From positions 124,001-188,000 of the forward strand of contig JAVEDP010000041.1 of assembly GCA_030841085.1 (NCBI GenBank): DNA of 64,000 bases, given 5' to 3'. The stretch is from Pyrinomonadaceae bacterium. Lineage in GTDB: Bacteria > Acidobacteriota > Blastocatellia > Pyrinomonadales > Pyrinomonadaceae. A model generated the notes under the pieces. That model had not been told where the DNA came from and did not search any database. It saw nothing but the letters and a program-made list of their open reading frames with translations. How positions within the stretch are numbered: position 1 is the stretch's first letter; each line of letters starts with the position of its first letter. The position numbers and the translations under genes were made by a program. Positions 60,697 to 64,000 of this stretch are shown here, piece by piece.

Positions 60697-61467
60697 CTAT
60701 TTGCCGGCCAGGCTCTTCTTCAGAACGGCGACCAGATCGATTACTTTTCCCGGCTCGCGCTGTTCCGTTTCTACCTGGACCACGTTGCCGCGCTTTTTCT
60801 CCTTCTTCTTCACCAGCTTCAACAACGCTTCCGCTTGTTGGTCATGAAGCTTTGCGCCCGCAAAACTCTTTTTCGCTTTGTTGCTGATTAGTTTTTCAAA
60901 CTTGCGCACTGTCGCCGGCGGCGCCTTTTTCTTTTTTGGCAGACCCAGGTCTTCGGGTGACCGAAGTTCATCGGCAAAGCGCATCGTCTCGGCGCGTAGA
61001 ATTCCATGATCAGAAAAGATCGCGATCAGGTGTTCTTTGCCGCGCATAACAAACGTCGCCAGTCCGGCCAGTCCGCTTTTAGCCATCGTCTCAGCGAGCA
61101 GTTTGTATGCTTTGTCCGAACCGCTTTCCGGAGTCAAAAAATACCCGCGTTCAAAATGGACTGGGGGGATGGTGTCTTCTTTGACAAAACGCGTCAGGTC
61201 GATGTCGCGGCTCTTTTCGGGTGCAAGCCTGTCCAACTCGTCATCAGTAACGACAACGAACTTTCCTTTCGCTACTTCGTAACCACGCACCAGCTCATCT
61301 GCATCCAGATCCTTTTCCGTCTTTTGTGAAAAGTAACGACGCTGCAGCGGCGCACCCTCATCGCCCAGCATACGGAGTGATGGTCGGCTCGACTTGTTGG
61401 CTGGAAACAAATTCACCGGAACGCTGACTAGGCCAAACGTAAGTGTGCCCGACCAAAACGGCCGCAC
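60697..61467 (-). CDS. ku: Non-homologous end joining protein Ku (paralog 1); start uncertain
   Basis: MRPFWSGTLTFGLVSVPVNLFPAN, VRGYEVAKGKFVVVTDDEL. Confidence 0.94.
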   Translation of the reverse strand: MRPFWSGTLTFGLVSVPVNLFPANKSSRPSLRMLGDEGAPLQRRYFSQKTEKDLDADELVRGYEVAKGKFVVVTDDELDRLAPEKSRDIDLTRFVKEDTIPPVHFERGYFLTPESGSDKAYKLLAETMAKSGLAGLATFVMRGKEHLIAIFSDHGILRAETMRFADELRSPEDLGLPKKKKAPPATVRKFEKLISNKAKKSFAGAKLHDQQAEALLKLVKKKEKKRGNVVQVETEQREPGKVIDLVAVLKKSLAGK

Positions 61468-61510
61468 ACTGGCTTGCTCATCTGTTTCTTCGGATTGTTT
61501 TCTGGCTTTC

Positions 61511-62296
61511 TTAGGCAGCGCGCTTCTCCTTCTTTAGTGACGCCAGACTCTTGGCCAGAACAGTATCGAGCGACGTCGTCTTGCGTTTTGTTTTAACGGC
61601 ATGAAGTTTAGGTGCATGACCCTTCGCCTTGCGCTCGATAAATTCCATGACACGCTTGCGATATTCGTCTTCGAATTCCGACGCAACGAACTCGCCTTCG
61701 AGCATGCCGACAAGTTGTTTAGCCATATTTAGTTCTTTCGCGGACGGTTCACGACCGGCGGGCTTTGGCAATTCGCGAGCGGAAATAACTTCGGCGGCAT
61801 TTCTCAGCGTGACCAGCACAAGGTAACCATCCTGTGAACGCAGCGCCCCAATGTAATGCTTGTTACGCATCACCCAGCGGGCGATTCCTTCGCGCTCGCG
61901 ATTTTCGAGCGCCTCGGCCAGCGCGAAGTAGGCGTCCACGTCGCCATCAGGACCCAGGTAATACGGCCGTTCGTACCATTGCTGGTTGATCGATTCCGGC
62001 GGCACAAATTCGGCCACGTCAATCTCGCGAGAAGGCTTCGGCTCGAGACTCTGCAAATCTTCATCCGTAAGAATGACAAACTTGCCTGGCTCGATCTCGT
62101 AACCTTTCTTAACTTCCTGAGTAGTGACTTCATCACCCGAGTCCGGGTTCACCATGTGTTGTTTTACCCGCATCAAGTGCTTGTCATCGAGAAGGTGAAA
62201 ACGCACCGTTCGGTCGGCGACTGCGGAATACAACTTTACCGGAACCTTCGTCGAGCCAATCTTCAACTCGCCTTTCCAGATTGCGCGTCCAGCCAT
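61511..62296 (-). CDS. ku: Non-homologous end joining protein Ku (paralog 2)
   Basis: MAGRAIWKGELKIGSTKVPVKLYSAV, VKKGYEIEPGKFVILTDEDLQSLEPKPSREID. Confidence 0.94.
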   Translation of the reverse strand: MAGRAIWKGELKIGSTKVPVKLYSAVADRTVRFHLLDDKHLMRVKQHMVNPDSGDEVTTQEVKKGYEIEPGKFVILTDEDLQSLEPKPSREIDVAEFVPPESINQQWYERPYYLGPDGDVDAYFALAEALENREREGIARWVMRNKHYIGALRSQDGYLVLVTLRNAAEVISARELPKPAGREPSAKELNMAKQLVGMLEGEFVASEFEDEYRKRVMEFIERKAKGHAPKLHAVKTKRKTTSLDTVLAKSLASLKKEKRAA

Positions 62297-62299
62297 AAT

Positions 62300-62506
62300 T
62301 CAGGCAACCTCGACTTTAGATTCATCACAACAGGTCGGACAAGAAATGTGGACTGCCGTGGTTTCGACTACACACATGGGACAAAGTGGTCCATCACAAT
62401 CAAAGCAACGATATTGCGTCTCGTATAAATACAGGTGATTGCATGCCGGACAGACTTCTGTACCGACTTCCAGCCACCAGGGCAGCTCGCGTCGCGATTT
62501 TTGCAT
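62300..62506 (-). CDS. Small Cys-rich putative zinc-binding protein
   Basis: CPACNHLYLYETQYRCFDCDGPLCPMC...CPTCC. Confidence 0.6.
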   Translation of the reverse strand: MQKSRRELPWWLEVGTEVCPACNHLYLYETQYRCFDCDGPLCPMCVVETTAVHISCPTCCDESKVEVA

Positions 62507-62543
62507 AATGGAAAAGTTAAAGCAGTTTCAGTTCCACAGGTAA

Positions 62544-62563
62544 GACAGGCATTCCTGCCTGTC
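62544..62563. repeat. GACAGGCATTCCTGCCTGTC palindrome, same family as 46993-47077
   Basis: Shares GACAGGCATTCCTGCCTGTC with that element. Confidence 0.9.
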
Positions 62564-62619
62564 ATTCTCTTGAGCAGGGTCGAGTGACATCGACAATTGA
62601 ACTGCTTCGGAACGTAGGA

Positions 62620-63222
62620 CTAATTCGTTGAGGAGTCAGGCCAAAGACGTCCGAGCAGCAAACCGAGAAGCCAGAGACATGCCGCGACGGCCGCACTCAA
62701 AACCAACCAGAATTTCCAGTAACTGCTGAAGGTTGTTTCCCAACCGTCCTGGACCCGTTGCGAGAGATTTACGTTCAGTGCCACCGGCGTTAGCAGGCGT
62801 GAGACGCCCTGGACAAAGAGGTACCAAACAAAAGCAAAAGCCCAAGCACTGGCATTCATTCTTACTTTCCTGAGCACCACAATGCTTATCGACAATCCGC
62901 CAACATGCGCCAGAGTTGAGGAAACGACCCCATAAAATTCCGAGAGGCTCATTTTTCCGGTCAGCAACAATCCCCACGTTGGCACCACGTAAAGAGCCCA
63001 AACGACCAGGCCCGGCATGCTCCAAATTACTGCCACCCGGATTAGAAGCGCTTGCTCGAAAAAAATCCCTAGCGCTAATAACAAATTTCCGATGTTACAC
63101 ATCCAGAGCATGTGACCGACTTGGTTGATCTGCCAGTAATGGATGGCTTGCGCCAGGAAAAACAGCAGCGGAAGAAATCCAAGCAGGCGGAACTGTTTTC
63201 GCGAAAAGTTGTACGTGCGCAA
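62620..63222 (-). CDS. Multi-TM hypothetical protein
   Basis: Intact ORF with several TM helices. Confidence 0.7.
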   Translation of the reverse strand: MRTYNFSRKQFRLLGFLPLLFFLAQAIHYWQINQVGHMLWMCNIGNLLLALGIFFEQALLIRVAVIWSMPGLVVWALYVVPTWGLLLTGKMSLSEFYGVVSSTLAHVGGLSISIVVLRKVRMNASAWAFAFVWYLFVQGVSRLLTPVALNVNLSQRVQDGWETTFSSYWKFWLVLSAAVAACLWLLGLLLGRLWPDSSTN

Positions 63223-63357
63223 GGTGTTACTAATGTGTTTACTCGGGCCGATTTGTTTTTTATATCCGGGAACACTCGCCGCGGCGCGACTTTCGTTTTA
63301 GAATACCACTTCCGTTTACGCCGGCAGCAGCGCCGAAGACTTTTACCCACGCAAAAA

Positions 63358-64000
63358 ATGCCGTCACTCGAAGACTTACTTCATAAATCTATTCCGGAAT
63401 TGCGGGAGACTTTTCTCGACCGGCAGCGCCGCGTGCCTAAAGGTTTACTTGAGGCGCTGGAAAGCGACAATCGCAACGGCGCGCATCAACTTGCAAAGCA
63501 AATTCGTAAACGCTATCGCAGCAATCGTTCCGAAGGACAAAGGCTGCACACGCTGTTGCGCTTTGAAATTGAGTTGTGGGCGCAGGGTTATTCGTTGGTG
63601 GCCGGAGTCGACGAAGCAGGAATGGCGCCGTTGGCCGGGCCGGTCGTGGCCGGCGCAGTAATTCTGCCGCAGAATTACAAACTGCGCGGCCTGAACGATT
63701 CCAAAAAGATTCTCGATCACGAAAGACGTGAAGAACTCGCGCTTCAAATTAAGCAGGATGCGGTGTGCTGGGCCGTCGGCTTTGCCGAAGTCGAGGAAAT
63801 CGATCGCATCAACATCTACCACGCCGGCTTATTGGCAATGCAGCGCGCGCTTCTCGGATTGAGCTGCCTGCCAAACTTCGTCCTCGTCGACGCGCGAAGG
63901 ATTCCGCAATGCCCCGTACCCCAACGCGGCATTATCCGTGGCGACGCTCTTTCCGCTACGATTGCGGCCGCCTCGATAATTGCAAAGACCACACGCGACG
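63358..64000 (+). CDS. rnhB: Ribonuclease HII, truncated by window end
   Basis: VAGVDEAGMAPLAGPVVAGAVILP, GLNDSKKILDHERRE; open to the window edge. Confidence 0.92.
   Translation, partial: MPSLEDLLHKSIPELRETFLDRQRRVPKGLLEALESDNRNGAHQLAKQIRKRYRSNRSEGQRLHTLLRFEIELWAQGYSLVAGVDEAGMAPLAGPVVAGAVILPQNYKLRGLNDSKKILDHERREELALQIKQDAVCWAVGFAEVEEIDRINIYHAGLLAMQRALLGLSCLPNFVLVDARRIPQCPVPQRGIIRGDALSATIAAASIIAKTTRD

Overview
The window is a gene-dense bacterial chromosome segment. From gene content (VWFA-related, DUF1501/DUF1800, futalosine and pil genes) I infer an Acidobacteriota-like genome; this was not tested. No rRNA, tRNA, CRISPR array or transposase was recognised. Main contents: coaX/birA; acyl-CoA dehydrogenase genes; an orphan modB; a DUF1501/DUF1800 pair; a BrnT toxin gene; queE-queC, with queD elsewhere; a type IV pilus locus (pilB, pilT, pilC, pilS/R-like genes, two tandem pilins) followed by an ABC transporter and large membrane proteins; NtrC-like two-component genes; a DinG-like helicase; glyA, rpiB and proS; an S23-like four-helix-bundle gene; larB; a futalosine menaquinone cluster (ubiX-ubiA-mqnE-mqnD); two tandem Ku genes; and the start of rnhB. 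The strongest leads are: (1) a BrnT toxin whose partner has a BrnA-like N-terminus joined to a HEPN/AbiU2-like region instead of a ribbon-helix-helix domain; (2) families of 7-nt tandem repeats built as inverted arms, several of which supply the last codons or stop codons of adjacent genes; (3) an S23-like gene enclosed by such arms; (4) two pilin genes with sigma54-like promoters and a nearly identical 100-nt leader whose conservation begins at the predicted +1; (5) two unannotated candidate structured RNAs.
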